A stretch of DNA of 64,000 bases, from assembly GCF_033763495.1 (NCBI RefSeq), contig NZ_JANRKL010000228.1, positions 1 through 64,000 of the forward strand, written 5' to 3'. Shown piece after piece: positions 1 to 7,535 of this stretch (positions within the stretch are counted from its first letter, which is position 1; each line of letters starts with the position of its first letter). Position numbers and translations under genes: made by a program. The notes beneath the pieces were generated by a model. The model searched no databases, was not told the origin of the DNA, and saw only the letters and a list, made by a program, of their open reading frames with translations. The stretch comes from Haliscomenobacter sp033763495 (GTDB lineage: Bacteria > Bacteroidota > Bacteroidia > Chitinophagales > Saprospiraceae).

Positions 1-1579
1 CAATGTCTGAGCAATCTTGCACATACTCGTCTTTTTTCAGACCGTAACCTATGAAGCCGTCGGCGCGGTTGACATAAAGTTTGGCGTTGTTAGCCACCAC
101 TGCCGATGCCTGAATAGTGTCGAACTGGGCGATTTCGGTGCGGCGCTCGCGGCCTTTGCCGTGTTTTGCCAATAGGTTTTCAAAATAAGCAATCGCGTAC
201 TCCGTGAGGTGTTCGAGGTGGTGTTTCGTCTGTTCGAGTTCCTCGTTCAGTTTAGCGATTTCCTCGTCGGCCTTGAAGGAATTGAATTTGGAAATACGTT
301 TGATGCGGATTTCGGTCAGCTTGACGATGTCGTCTTCCGTGATGTCGCGCATCAAACGCATGCGCTGATCATTGGGGCCCGGGTTGTCAACTGGCGTCGC
401 CACGTATCTGCGCAATTCGCGGTCGATGGTCGTCAGAACTTCCTCCCAACTCTCACATTCTTCAATCTGGTGGTAAATCCGGTTTTCGATAAAGATTTTT
501 TCCAAACTGGCCATGTGCCATTTTTCCAGCAACTCACCCAGTTTGATTTCCAATTCCGTTCTTAACAAATCACGGGTACGGAAGGTATTGTGCTCCAGAA
601 TCTCCTCAACGGTCATAAAGCGTGGCTTATCCTCGTGGATCACGCAGGCGTTGGGAGAAATAGACACTTCACAATCGGTAAAAGCATAAAGGGCGTCGAT
701 GGTGACATCCGGGGAAGTGCCCGGGATCAATTCCACCTGAACCTCCACGTTTTTACTGGTCAGGTCGACTACTTTTTTGATTTTGATCTTCCCTTTGTCA
801 TTGGCCTTGATGATGCTTTCGATCAGGGATTCAGTCGTCACACCGTAAGGCAGTTCCTTGATGGCCAACAGGTCCTTATCGAGTTTTTCGATGAGTGCGC
901 GGATCTTGATTTTCCCACCTCGTTTGCCGCCATTGTAATCGCTTACGTCGATCATGGCCCCGGTTTGAAAATCGGGGAAGATCTGAACCTTTTTGCCCTT
1001 GAGGATATCGATGGAAGCCTTGATCAGTTCAATGAAGTTGTGGGGCATAATTTTGGTGGACAAACCCACCGCAATGCCATCTGTACCGGAGGCCAACAAC
1101 AAGGGAAACTTGGCTGGTAAGGTCACGGGTTCCCTTTTCCGCCCGTCGTAAGACATTTGCCACTCAGTCGTCTGGGGGTTAAACATCACCTCCAGTGCAA
1201 ACTTGGTCAAACGCCCTTCGATGTAACGGGGAGCCGCCGCACCAGCTCCGGTAGCCACATCACCCCAGTTTCCCTGAGTATCTATGGTGAGCTCTTTTTG
1301 CCCCATATTCACGAGCGCATCGCCAATGGCAGCGTCACCGTGGGGGTGGTATTGCATGGTCAAACCAATGACATTGGCAACTTTGTTGTAACGCCCATCG
1401 TCGGTTTCTTTCATGGCATGTAGGATGCGCCGCTGTACTGGTTTCAGTCCGTCGTCGATATGGGGTACAGCGCGTTCCAGAATAACGTAAGAGGCATAGT
1501 CCAGAAAATAGTCCTGGTACATGCCTTGCAAATTGATTAGCTGGCCGTTGCCGTTGGCGGTTTTGTTCGATTGATCCAT
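1..1579 (-). CDS. parC: DNA topoisomerase IV subunit A (3' end beyond window)
   Basis: Breaks and rejoins duplex DNA to decatenate and relax chromosomes, with ParE. The first 526 residues are visible and the gene runs off the left edge. The start is the ATG at 1579, reading MDQSNKTANG. The winged-helix/tower region has the motif QYHPHGDAAIGDA (residues 76-88) and the catalytic pair R118-Y119 in AAAPRYIEGRL, which attacks DNA. The sequence matches the Bacteroidota ParC-type protein better than GyrA. The position equal to GyrA Ser83 is Ala83 and Asp87 is kept. A coiled-coil region (KLNEELEQTKHHLEHL) is seen near residue 470. No parE lies next to it on the visible side. The C-terminal DNA-wrapping domain is outside the window. 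Confidence 0.9.
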   Translation of the reverse strand, partial: MDQSNKTANGNGQLINLQGMYQDYFLDYASYVILERAVPHIDDGLKPVQRRILHAMKETDDGRYNKVANVIGLTMQYHPHGDAAIGDALVNMGQKELTIDTQGNWGDVATGAGAAAPRYIEGRLTKFALEVMFNPQTTEWQMSYDGRKREPVTLPAKFPLLLASGTDGIAVGLSTKIMPHNFIELIKASIDILKGKKVQIFPDFQTGAMIDVSDYNGGKRGGKIKIRALIEKLDKDLLAIKELPYGVTTESLIESIIKANDKGKIKIKKVVDLTSKNVEVQVELIPGTSPDVTIDALYAFTDCEVSISPNACVIHEDKPRFMTVEEILEHNTFRTRDLLRTELEIKLGELLEKWHMASLEKIFIENRIYHQIEECESWEEVLTTIDRELRRYVATPVDNPGPNDQRMRLMRDITEDDIVKLTEIRIKRISKFNSFKADEEIAKLNEELEQTKHHLEHLTEYAIAYFENLLAKHGKGRERRTEIAQFDTIQASAVVANNAKLYVNRADGFIGYGLKKDEYVQDCSDI

Positions 1580-1606
1580 GCTCAAAAAACAAATAGAAGT
1601 TGAGTT

Positions 1607-1691
1607 GAAGAGTTAAGCAGTTGAGGAGTTGAGATCTGCGCTTCGACTCCGCTCAGCGACCGATCTCAACTCCTCAACTGCTCAACTCCTC
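1607..1691. repeat. Inverted repeat, 30-bp arms, 25-nt loop
   Basis: Arms 1607-1636 and 1662-1691 differ at two positions. Both are A opposite C on the plus strand, hence G-U pairs on the minus strand, which is the parC direction. The loop at 1637-1661 contains CTTCGACTCCGCTCAG, a word I recognise as a common dispersed repeat in Bacteroidota genomes. The arms are built of GTTGAG/GAGTT words. It lies 27 bases upstream of parC. Confidence 0.75.
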
Positions 1692-1786
1692 CCCTAATTC
1701 AGCAAAAGTACACAAAATAATTTTAAACACAAATTGTTTTTGATTAAAAAAAGCCAACAAATCTATTCAAAAAGCGCCAAAGTAGT

Positions 1787-1901
1787 GGGGCAAAAATAAA
1801 TGTTCATTTTTCTTGAGCCATAGAATTAGATAAGACACTTAAATTGAACCGTTTACTTATCTAATCCTATGGCAAAATGAACATCTATTTTTTTATCGCC
1901 C
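1787..1901. repeat. 115-bp palindromic element, copy 1
   Basis: Long hairpin with inner arms 1822-1844 (GCCATAG...GATAAG) and 1854-1873, and outer arms around ATGTTCATTTT and AAAATGAACAT. It is related over its whole length to the element at 26036-26150, about 85 % identical by eye. The outer ends are GGGGCAAAAATA and TATTTTTTTATCGCCC. It ends 33 bases before the ATG of the lyase. AAAG occurs at 1779-1782 and 1903-1906 and could be a target duplication. Confidence 0.75.
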
Positions 1902-1934
1902 TAAAGCTGCGATATTGAGGCAAAATTATCCGTC

Positions 1935-2891
1935 ATGCAGCCTTTAGCTCAGGTGCCTAGCGCCACCGATATCCAGCAATCTCATGCTTTGATTCAGCCC
2001 TACATCCACCGCACGCCCGTATTGACCTGTCAAAGCATCAATACAATCAGTGGTGCACAACTTTTTTTTAAGTGTGAAAACTTTCAAAAAATCGGTGCCT
2101 TCAAAATGCGTGGTGCCAGCAATGCCGCTCTGCGCCTTGATGAGGCAGCGCGGGAAAAGGGTCTTGCCACTCATTCTTCCGGCAATCATGCCCAGGCGGT
2201 GGCCAAAATTGCCCAGGCGCTGGGAGTCCCCGCCCACATCGTTATGCCTGAAAATGCACCCAGCGTAAAACGGGAGGCCACCGCTGGGTATGGGGCCAAC
2301 ATTGTGTTTTGTGAAGCCACTCAGGCTGCCCGCGAAAGTACGCTGGCCCAGGTACTGGCCGAAACAGGCGCTACCTTTATCCACCCCTACGACGATTACA
2401 ACGTGATCGCCGGGCAGGCTACTGCTGCACTAGAATTGATTCAGGACCTGCCCGATCTGGATGCAATCATCTCGCCGATTGGTGGCGGAGGTTTGATGAG
2501 TGGTACGGCTTTGAGTACCCACTATTTTGCCCCCAATACTAAAATTTATGGCGCTGAACCAGAGCAGGTAAATGACGCCTGGTTGTCATTCAAAAGTGGT
2601 GTGCGAACGCCGCACCAAGGTTTGCCTTCCATTGCCGATGGTTTGTTGACCAACTTGTCGGAAAAAACCTTCGACATCATTAAGGCTCATCTCAGTGATG
2701 TTTTTACCGTCACGGAGGCGGAGATTGTAGCGGCCATGCAGTTGGTGTATGAGCGAATGAAAATTGTAGTAGAGCCTTCTTGTGTGGTGCCCTTGGCAGC
2801 AGTGCTGAAACACAGGGAAGTTTTTGCCGGAAAAAAAGTGGGCATAATTTTGACGGGAGGGAATGTGGATGTGCGGAAGTTGCCGTTTTGA
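1935..2891 (+). CDS. PLP-dependent threonine/serine ammonia-lyase or racemase family protein
   Basis: Fold-type II PLP enzyme of 318 residues, the length of serine racemase and the short, ACT-less threonine dehydratases. It probably deaminates L-threonine, L-serine or 3-hydroxyaspartate to the oxo acid, or racemises serine; the sequence does not settle the substrate. Visible motifs: the PLP lysine K57 in GAFKMRGAS, the substrate-binding loop SSGNHAQAVA (about residues 80-89), the phosphate-binding glycine loop IGGGGLMSG (about 181-189), and a C-terminal TGGNVD. No ACT regulatory domain is present, so feedback control by isoleucine is unlikely. The gene stands alone; parC is divergent. Confidence 0.85.
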   Translation: MQPLAQVPSATDIQQSHALIQPYIHRTPVLTCQSINTISGAQLFFKCENFQKIGAFKMRGASNAALRLDEAAREKGLATHSSGNHAQAVAKIAQALGVPAHIVMPENAPSVKREATAGYGANIVFCEATQAARESTLAQVLAETGATFIHPYDDYNVIAGQATAALELIQDLPDLDAIISPIGGGGLMSGTALSTHYFAPNTKIYGAEPEQVNDAWLSFKSGVRTPHQGLPSIADGLLTNLSEKTFDIIKAHLSDVFTVTEAEIVAAMQLVYERMKIVVEPSCVVPLAAVLKHREVFAGKKVGIILTGGNVDVRKLPF

Positions 2892-3057
2892 AATAGGAAT
2901 AAAAAAAACTATTGCGTTAACCCCCACCATTAAACCTACCCCCTTCAATTCAGTCAAAGCACCATCGCAAAAATCACCCCTTAGTTCTAAAGCAGGGAGC
3001 CGATTCTCTTGCAAATTTGTGGTATTGACAACTGTTAACTTTCAAAATCCTACAACA

Positions 3058-3381
3058 ATGAAAAAAATACTCGTTCTATTCGCCTGCTTGTTCGCATTGA
3101 CTTTTGCTACCCAGGCACAAAATGTACTGGACAAAGCTGAGAACAAAATTGACCGCGCCGAAAACCGTGCTGACCGCGCTGAAAACAAACGTGACCGTGC
3201 TGAAAACCGCAGAGACCGCGCTGAAGATGTACGCGATGCCCAGCACAATGGTGGCATCAAAGACAAAATGGAAGATGTAAGAGATCGGAGAGAAGATGTT
3301 CGTGACCGTGCCGAAAACCGCCGCGACCGTGCCGAAAACAAGCGGGATCGCGCCGAAAACCGCCGGGATCGCAGACACTAA
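3058..3381 (+). CDS. Small secreted RAENRRD-repeat protein
   Basis: Protein of 107 residues. I chose the ATG at 3058 because MKKILVLFACLFALTFATQAQ is a clean signal peptide; the longer frame from 2863 lacks one. The mature part is almost only a heptad-like repeat of RAENRRD / RAENKRD / EDVRD units, broken once by AQHNGGIKDKM. It is strongly charged, Arg/Asp/Glu-rich, and probably a continuous helix or coiled coil in the periplasm or on the surface. A candidate -7 element TAACTTTC lies at 3036-3043. The repeats create long open frames on the opposite strand, which I do not take as genes. Function unknown. Confidence 0.8.
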   Translation: MKKILVLFACLFALTFATQAQNVLDKAENKIDRAENRADRAENKRDRAENRRDRAEDVRDAQHNGGIKDKMEDVRDRREDVRDRAENRRDRAENKRDRAENRRDRRH

Positions 3382-3402
3382 TACTGGTTAAAAATAGATT
3401 CT

Positions 3403-3482
3403 GGGGCAAAAAATGTTCATTTTGCCCCATCCCAAATGCGCTGCACTTTGCCCTCCGGTTGGGGCAAAGTGCAGCGCATTTG
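3403..3482. terminator. Double hairpin between convergent genes
   Basis: Two stacked inverted repeats. The first is GGGGCAAAA / TTTTGCCCC at 3403-3411 and 3420-3428, with TTCA words like those of the 115-bp elements. The second has perfect 21-bp arms at 3433-3453 and 3462-3482 with an 8-nt loop. It sits between the repeat-protein gene (+) and rpiB (-) and can end transcription from both sides. Confidence 0.7.
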
Positions 3483-3522
3483 TGGGCTAACCTATGCTGT
3501 TTGAGCCTGGCAGAAGAATCAT

Positions 3523-3963
3523 CTAAACGCAGGCTATTTTACCGACCCGTGTCGCATGCCGGCCACCTTCAAATTCTGAACGTAAGAAAGCATTCACAAT
3601 GGCTTCAGCCTGATTAGGTGTGGTAAAGCGCACTGGAAGGCATACTATGTTCGCATCGTTGTGCTGGCGCGCCAGAGCCGCAATTTCTTCCATCCAGCAC
3701 AGGGCGGCCCGAACTCCCTGGTGTTTGTTCGCAGTGATGGCCACCCCATTGCCGCTGCCGCACAGCAAGACGCCCATATCGGCTGTGCCATTTTCCACAT
3801 CGTTGGCTACAGGGTGTACAAAATCCGGATAATCAACCGAATCCAGCGAATTGGTGCCATGATCGATGACTTTAATGTCTTTGGCAATCAATAGCTTTTT
3901 GATCAGGTCTTTAAAAGGGAAGCCGGCGTGATCACAGCCAATGGCAATGGTCTTTGTGTTCAT
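3523..3963 (-). CDS. rpiB: Ribose-5-phosphate isomerase B
   Basis: Interconverts ribose 5-phosphate and ribulose 5-phosphate in the pentose phosphate pathway. It has 146 residues, the normal RpiB length. The start at 3963 gives MNTKTIAIGCDHAGF; the longer frame from 4011 adds unrelated residues. Visible: substrate-binding D11-H12, the catalytic-loop cysteine C68 in LLCGSGNGVAITANK, and the C-terminal HATRVGKI motif. It diverges from the TrpF-like gene with only 74 bases between the starts. Confidence 0.93.
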   Translation of the reverse strand: MNTKTIAIGCDHAGFPFKDLIKKLLIAKDIKVIDHGTNSLDSVDYPDFVHPVANDVENGTADMGVLLCGSGNGVAITANKHQGVRAALCWMEEIAALARQHNDANIVCLPVRFTTPNQAEAIVNAFLRSEFEGGRHATRVGKIACV

Positions 3964-4037
3964 ATTGCGTTGTCTTTGTGTGCAAAGGTAAGCCGAAAGC
4001 CATTTTTTCAACTATCTTCGCCGCCAAATTTGTCAAC

Positions 4038-4688
4038 ATGTCGGCTATCAAAATCAAGGCGGGATCGATCACCAACCTCACTGATGCTCGCTATTTTTCA
4101 GCCTGGGAAGTGGAATGGTTGGGCTTTAACCTGAGTCAGGGTGAAGAAAATGCCATTAGTCCCTTACAGGTAGCAGCCATGCGGGAATGGGTGGAAGGGC
4201 CAAAAATTGTGGGGGAATTCAGCCTGAGCAGCAAGGAGGATATTTTGCACCAGGTGGCAGAGTTGCAACTGGACGCAGTGCAGGTAGGCATGTTTACCGA
4301 TCTGACCACCGTGATGGATTTGTCCAATGAACTGCCGGTGATTAAAGAAATCGTGATCGAAAAATCGAGCAGTGCCGGAGACATCGAGTTCATGTTGAGC
4401 CATTTTTCGCCGCATGCCAGCTATTTTTTGCTCAATTTTGACAAAGGTGGTTTTACTTGGGCTGAGGTGAAAAAAGGGGGAATTTTGAGTCCGGAAATCT
4501 TGCGCGATTTTTGCCAGCGTTACCCCATTTTACTAGGCATTGGCGTTCAGGCCAGCGAAGTCAAAGATATGTTGGCCTACTTGCAACCCGCCGGACTTAA
4601 CCTCCTGGGCGGAGAAGAAGAAAAAACTGGGATAAAGTCTTATGATGATGTAGATGATATTTTTGAACAACTGTCTCTGGGATCATAA
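4038..4688 (+). CDS. TrpF-like (beta/alpha)8 protein lacking the catalytic cysteine
   Basis: Protein of 216 residues. The start ATG at 4038 gives MSAIKIKAGSITNLTDARYF, which lines up with the start of phosphoribosylanthranilate isomerase (KICGI...DA). The C-terminal part LLGIGVQASEVKDML...GLNLLGGEEEKTGIKS resembles its phosphate-binding end. In the true enzyme the first strand reads K-I-C-G; here it reads K-I-K-A-G, so the general base cysteine is missing. No trp genes are nearby. It may be a paralogue with another job. The family call is by recognition, not alignment. Confidence 0.55.
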   Translation: MSAIKIKAGSITNLTDARYFSAWEVEWLGFNLSQGEENAISPLQVAAMREWVEGPKIVGEFSLSSKEDILHQVAELQLDAVQVGMFTDLTTVMDLSNELPVIKEIVIEKSSSAGDIEFMLSHFSPHASYFLLNFDKGGFTWAEVKKGGILSPEILRDFCQRYPILLGIGVQASEVKDMLAYLQPAGLNLLGGEEEKTGIKSYDDVDDIFEQLSLGS

Positions 4689-4692
4689 AAGA

Positions 4693-5058
4693 TCAATAGT
4701 TGTAGTCGATTGTCCCTACTGGGTTAATTGAGTGATCGATTACCATGTCCATGACCTCATCTTCACTATAACCAGAGTTACCAACTTCCGGACTGAAATT
4801 TGCAGGAGCTGCATCCGCTGCACCTGCATTTTCAGCAATGGCGGCCAAAATCAACAACAATAAGGCTGCGGCCTGCTCATCAGTGATTTCCCCCAATTCC
4901 TGTTTTTCAGCCAGTTTTTGCTTGATGGCCGCCACTTGAGCATCTTCAGTACTGAGCTCGGTGCTGTTTTCCTTGTTGTTGGCATAAGTGCCAGACAAAT
5001 CACAGCTGTTGAAAAAACAAAGAGCGAAGAAGGCGGCGAAGATGATCAGGTTTTTCAT
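4693..5058 (-). CDS. Small lipoprotein, function unknown
   Basis: Protein of 121 residues beginning MKNLIIFAAFFALCFFNSC, a signal peptide ending in a lipobox with Cys19. The mature part is acidic, with a charged helix (AAIKQKLAEKQELGEITDEQ) followed by a hydrophobic Leu/Ala stretch of about 20 residues (around 65-85) that could be a second membrane or hairpin segment. The C-terminus ends DYNY. It is convergent with the TrpF-like gene, with a 4-base gap between the stops and no room for a separate terminator. No homologue recognised. Confidence 0.7.
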   Translation of the reverse strand: MKNLIIFAAFFALCFFNSCDLSGTYANNKENSTELSTEDAQVAAIKQKLAEKQELGEITDEQAAALLLLILAAIAENAGAADAAPANFSPEVGNSGYSEDEVMDMVIDHSINPVGTIDYNY

Positions 5059-5256
5059 GGCTTTGGATTTTTAAGTAATCAATTCGGAGTGTTTGATGAT
5101 ACAAAGTAAGGCCATCCTGAACTGCCAAAAACCATCCCTTCGAGGGGTTTGTGAAATATCCTCATTTATGGGGAGAAGAATACTGAGTGTTCAACTTTTC
5201 TACAGCTATGAGGGTTTTATTAGATCATCTTCCTGATTTTTTAGAACACAACCATC

Positions 5257-6276
5257 ATGAAATACAAACTACTAGGTCGTAGCGGCCTGCGCGTTTCCGA
5301 CCTCTGTCTGGGCACTATGGGCTTTGGCCAGGAGTGGAAATGGGGTGCTGATTACGATACCTCCAAACAAATTTTTGACACCTATGCCAACGCAGGTGGC
5401 AATTTTGTGGATACCGCCAACCGATACACCGAAGGCACCTCCGAAAAATGGCTGGGTGAATTCATCGCCGACAACCGCGACCACTTTGTGGTGGCTACCA
5501 AATACTCTTTGCGCGACGGCACCGGCGATCCCAACTTCGCAGGCAACTCCCGCAAGAACATGATGCGCTCTGTAGAAGGGAGCCTCAAACGTTTGAATAC
5601 GGAGTTCATCGACTTGCTTTGGGTACACGCCTGGGACGGACTAACCCCGGTGGAAGAAGTTATGCGTGGCCTGGATGACCTGGTTGCCCAGGGAAAGGTC
5701 AACTACATCGGCATTTCTGATACCCCGGCCTGGATCGTATCCCAGGCAAATACACTGGCCGAATGGCGGGGCTGGTCGAAGTTTGTAGCCTTACAGGTGG
5801 AGTACAGTCTGCTGCAACGAACACCCGAGCGCGACTTACTGCCCATGGCCAATGCTTTTGGAATGGCGGTCACCCCCTGGGCGCCCTTGGCAGGTGGGGC
5901 ATTGACTGGAAAATACCTACGTGGCGAACAAGGTCGCCTACCCGAAGCCAGCGCACGCCGGGCTGATTATGCCAACCGGATCGCCCAGGAAGTAGTAGAT
6001 GCTGCGGAAACACTAGGCGCATCGCCAGCTCAAGTGGCCATTCGCTGGACCATGGAGCAGGGAAAAACAGTGATTCCTATTGTAGGTGCAACCAAACCCG
6101 CCCAACTGGAAGATTGCCTCGGTGCCGCAAACCTCGAATTGACTGATGAGATCATGGCTCATTTGAATGAATTGAGCCGGATTGAGTTGGGCTTCCCCCA
6201 TGATTTTTTGCGGCAACCTGGAGTGATTGATGTCTTGTATGGTGGCGCAGAAACGTACGAAAAAATACAACCATAA
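5257..6276 (+). CDS. Aldo/keto reductase
   Basis: NADPH-dependent reductase of carbonyl compounds, (beta/alpha)8 barrel, 339 residues. The full catalytic tetrad is visible: D52 and Y57 in NFVDTANRYTEG, K82 in VATKYS and H124 in LLWVHAWDG. The NADP-binding end IPIVGATKPAQLEDCLGA lies near residue 270. It belongs to the YajO/Tas-like group of AKRs; the physiological substrate cannot be read from sequence. The start MKYKLLGRSGLRVSDLCLG is the usual AKR beginning. It is a single-gene unit followed by a hairpin. Confidence 0.9.
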   Translation: MKYKLLGRSGLRVSDLCLGTMGFGQEWKWGADYDTSKQIFDTYANAGGNFVDTANRYTEGTSEKWLGEFIADNRDHFVVATKYSLRDGTGDPNFAGNSRKNMMRSVEGSLKRLNTEFIDLLWVHAWDGLTPVEEVMRGLDDLVAQGKVNYIGISDTPAWIVSQANTLAEWRGWSKFVALQVEYSLLQRTPERDLLPMANAFGMAVTPWAPLAGGALTGKYLRGEQGRLPEASARRADYANRIAQEVVDAAETLGASPAQVAIRWTMEQGKTVIPIVGATKPAQLEDCLGAANLELTDEIMAHLNELSRIELGFPHDFLRQPGVIDVLYGGAETYEKIQP

Positions 6277-6283
6277 TCTGTAC

Positions 6284-6305
6284 GGGCGACCCTATGTGGT
6301 CGCCC
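6284..6305. terminator. GC-rich hairpin terminator
   Basis: Perfect 8-bp arms GGGCGACC / GGTCGCCC at 6284-6291 and 6298-6305 with loop CTATGT, eight bases after the stop of the reductase. It is followed at 6313-6332 by a second CCACACAGGGTTGTCCC segment, a partial echo of the same word. It serves the reductase (+) and, in reverse, the site-2 protease gene (-). Confidence 0.65.
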
Positions 6306-6331
6306 CTATTGGCAGCCACACAGGGTTGTCC

Positions 6332-7498
6332 CTACTGGTTTTTACCAAACCATTTCCGGTCCTTCATCCGCTTCTTCAAATCCTGCGCAAACTGATGCTC
6401 ATCCAACACCCCGATCAGGCGATTCCAAGGGTTATAAACGGGCATTGCGCCAGCATCTGAAACTTGCAGAACGCTGAAGGCACCACGCAAGTTTTCAGCA
6501 CTGATCAAGGGATAAATATCCGGCAACATGTATTTGCGCACCGGAGCCTGAAAGTCTTTCTTTTTACGGGCATCCAGTAATTTGAACTCTGGCAACACGC
6601 CCATCAGGTTTTGCCATTGATCAAAAACCAAAAAATTCCGTTCCAGGCCTAAGGCATAAACTTTCAACACTTCTTCGATGCTGTCATCGAGGTAAATTCG
6701 GGAAAAATTGCCCCGCATAAGTTCGTTTACCTTGAGTTTGCTGACCATGTCCTCCATTTTCACGGAGCGGTATTCGTTTTCGGCAGTAAACAGGATAAAC
6801 AAACCAATCAGAACATACATTGGATTGACCTGCCCCGCAGCCCAGATGCCTTGAATTCCCCAGGTGATCATCCCAAGTGCCAATAATTGACCAATGCGTG
6901 CTGCAATCATAGTAGCATTCAAACGCCCCAATCCGATGGATAATAAAGCCCGCAAAATTCTTCCCCCATCCATTGGGAAGGCCGGGATAAGGTTGAAAGT
7001 GGCCAAAATGACATTCAACCAGGCCATAAAAAAGATAAAACGATCCAGGTTGGAATATGTGTCGAGAAAAAAATTGCCCTTAGCAAACACCACGCCATTC
7101 ATGATTTCCCAGCGTTGATCAGGAGTAAACATGAACAGATAAAGGCTAAAAAATATAGCAAGGGCAACATTGACCAGAGGGCCGGCAATGGCTACCCAAA
7201 ACTCATGTGCAGGTTTTTCGGGCAAATGGTCCAAACGTGCAACTCCACCAATGGGCAATAAAATGATGTCGCGGGTGTTGACCCCATAAAGCCGGGCAGT
7301 AAGGGCGTGCCCAAACTCGTGTAAAATCACCAGAAAAAACAACACCAGCACAAAAATCCCCGACCAAAACATGGCAGTTTTGTCCCAATCGGTATCAAAT
7401 CCGGCGTAAAGAACATAGCCCAATACCAGCATAAAGAAACTCCAATGTACCCGCACCGGGATGTTGAAAACGCGGGCAACCCGAAACGCTCCAGTCAT
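6332..7498 (-). CDS. Site-2 protease (M50) with CBS domains
   Basis: Intramembrane zinc metalloprotease, 388 residues. The zinc motif H60-E61-F-G-H64 lies in the second or third membrane segment. The second conserved motif, FNLIPAFPMDGGRILRAL, gives the Asp ligand near residue 176. Six or so hydrophobic segments are followed by a cytoplasmic pair of CBS-type repeats (about 255-380) that may sense nucleotides. This is the SpoIVFB / Rip-like subclass with C-terminal CBS. The likely job is release of a membrane-bound regulator; no such substrate is evident here. It follows the DUF4230 gene by 17 bases, probably as one transcript. Confidence 0.88.
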   Translation of the reverse strand: MTGAFRVARVFNIPVRVHWSFFMLVLGYVLYAGFDTDWDKTAMFWSGIFVLVLFFLVILHEFGHALTARLYGVNTRDIILLPIGGVARLDHLPEKPAHEFWVAIAGPLVNVALAIFFSLYLFMFTPDQRWEIMNGVVFAKGNFFLDTYSNLDRFIFFMAWLNVILATFNLIPAFPMDGGRILRALLSIGLGRLNATMIAARIGQLLALGMITWGIQGIWAAGQVNPMYVLIGLFILFTAENEYRSVKMEDMVSKLKVNELMRGNFSRIYLDDSIEEVLKVYALGLERNFLVFDQWQNLMGVLPEFKLLDARKKKDFQAPVRKYMLPDIYPLISAENLRGAFSVLQVSDAGAMPVYNPWNRLIGVLDEHQFAQDLKKRMKDRKWFGKNQ

Positions 7499-7513
7499 TT
7501 GTTGAGTTGAGAA

Positions 7514-7535
7514 GTTTAGTGGTTTAGTGGTTTAG
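7514..7535. repeat. GTTTAGTG tandem tract spanning a stop codon
   Basis: Two and a half copies of GTTTAGTG overlap the TAA at 7516-7518 of the DUF4230 gene and encode its last residues (KPLNH). The tract continues leftward as GTTGAGTTGAGAA, similar in style to the arm of the inverted repeat at 1607. Confidence 0.6.

Larger units (their letters stand above)
1580..1934. other. Divergent intergenic region parC / lyase
   Basis: No gene seen. It holds two long inverted repeats (1607-1691 and 1787-1901, listed separately) and an AT-rich stretch at 1697-1770 that could carry promoters for the two divergent genes. I could not fix a clear TTTG / TAnnTTTG pair. Confidence 0.6.

Noticed and set aside
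209..1423. Three plus-strand frames over the left end
   Set aside because: Antisense to parC, which has full topoisomerase motifs.
1779..1906. Insertion sequence or transposase at the palindromic elements
   Set aside because: No open frame inside the 115-bp elements. If mobile, they would be non-autonomous; the 4-bp flanking repeats alone are weak evidence.
3042..3378. Two minus-strand frames with repeats (SARSLRFSARSR and FGTVAAVFGTV types)
   Set aside because: Arise from the RAENRRD DNA repeat read backwards; the plus frame has signal peptide and start context.
3121..3378. Possible CRISPR-like array
   Set aside because: The repeats are in-frame coding heptads without uniform spacers; no cas genes are present.
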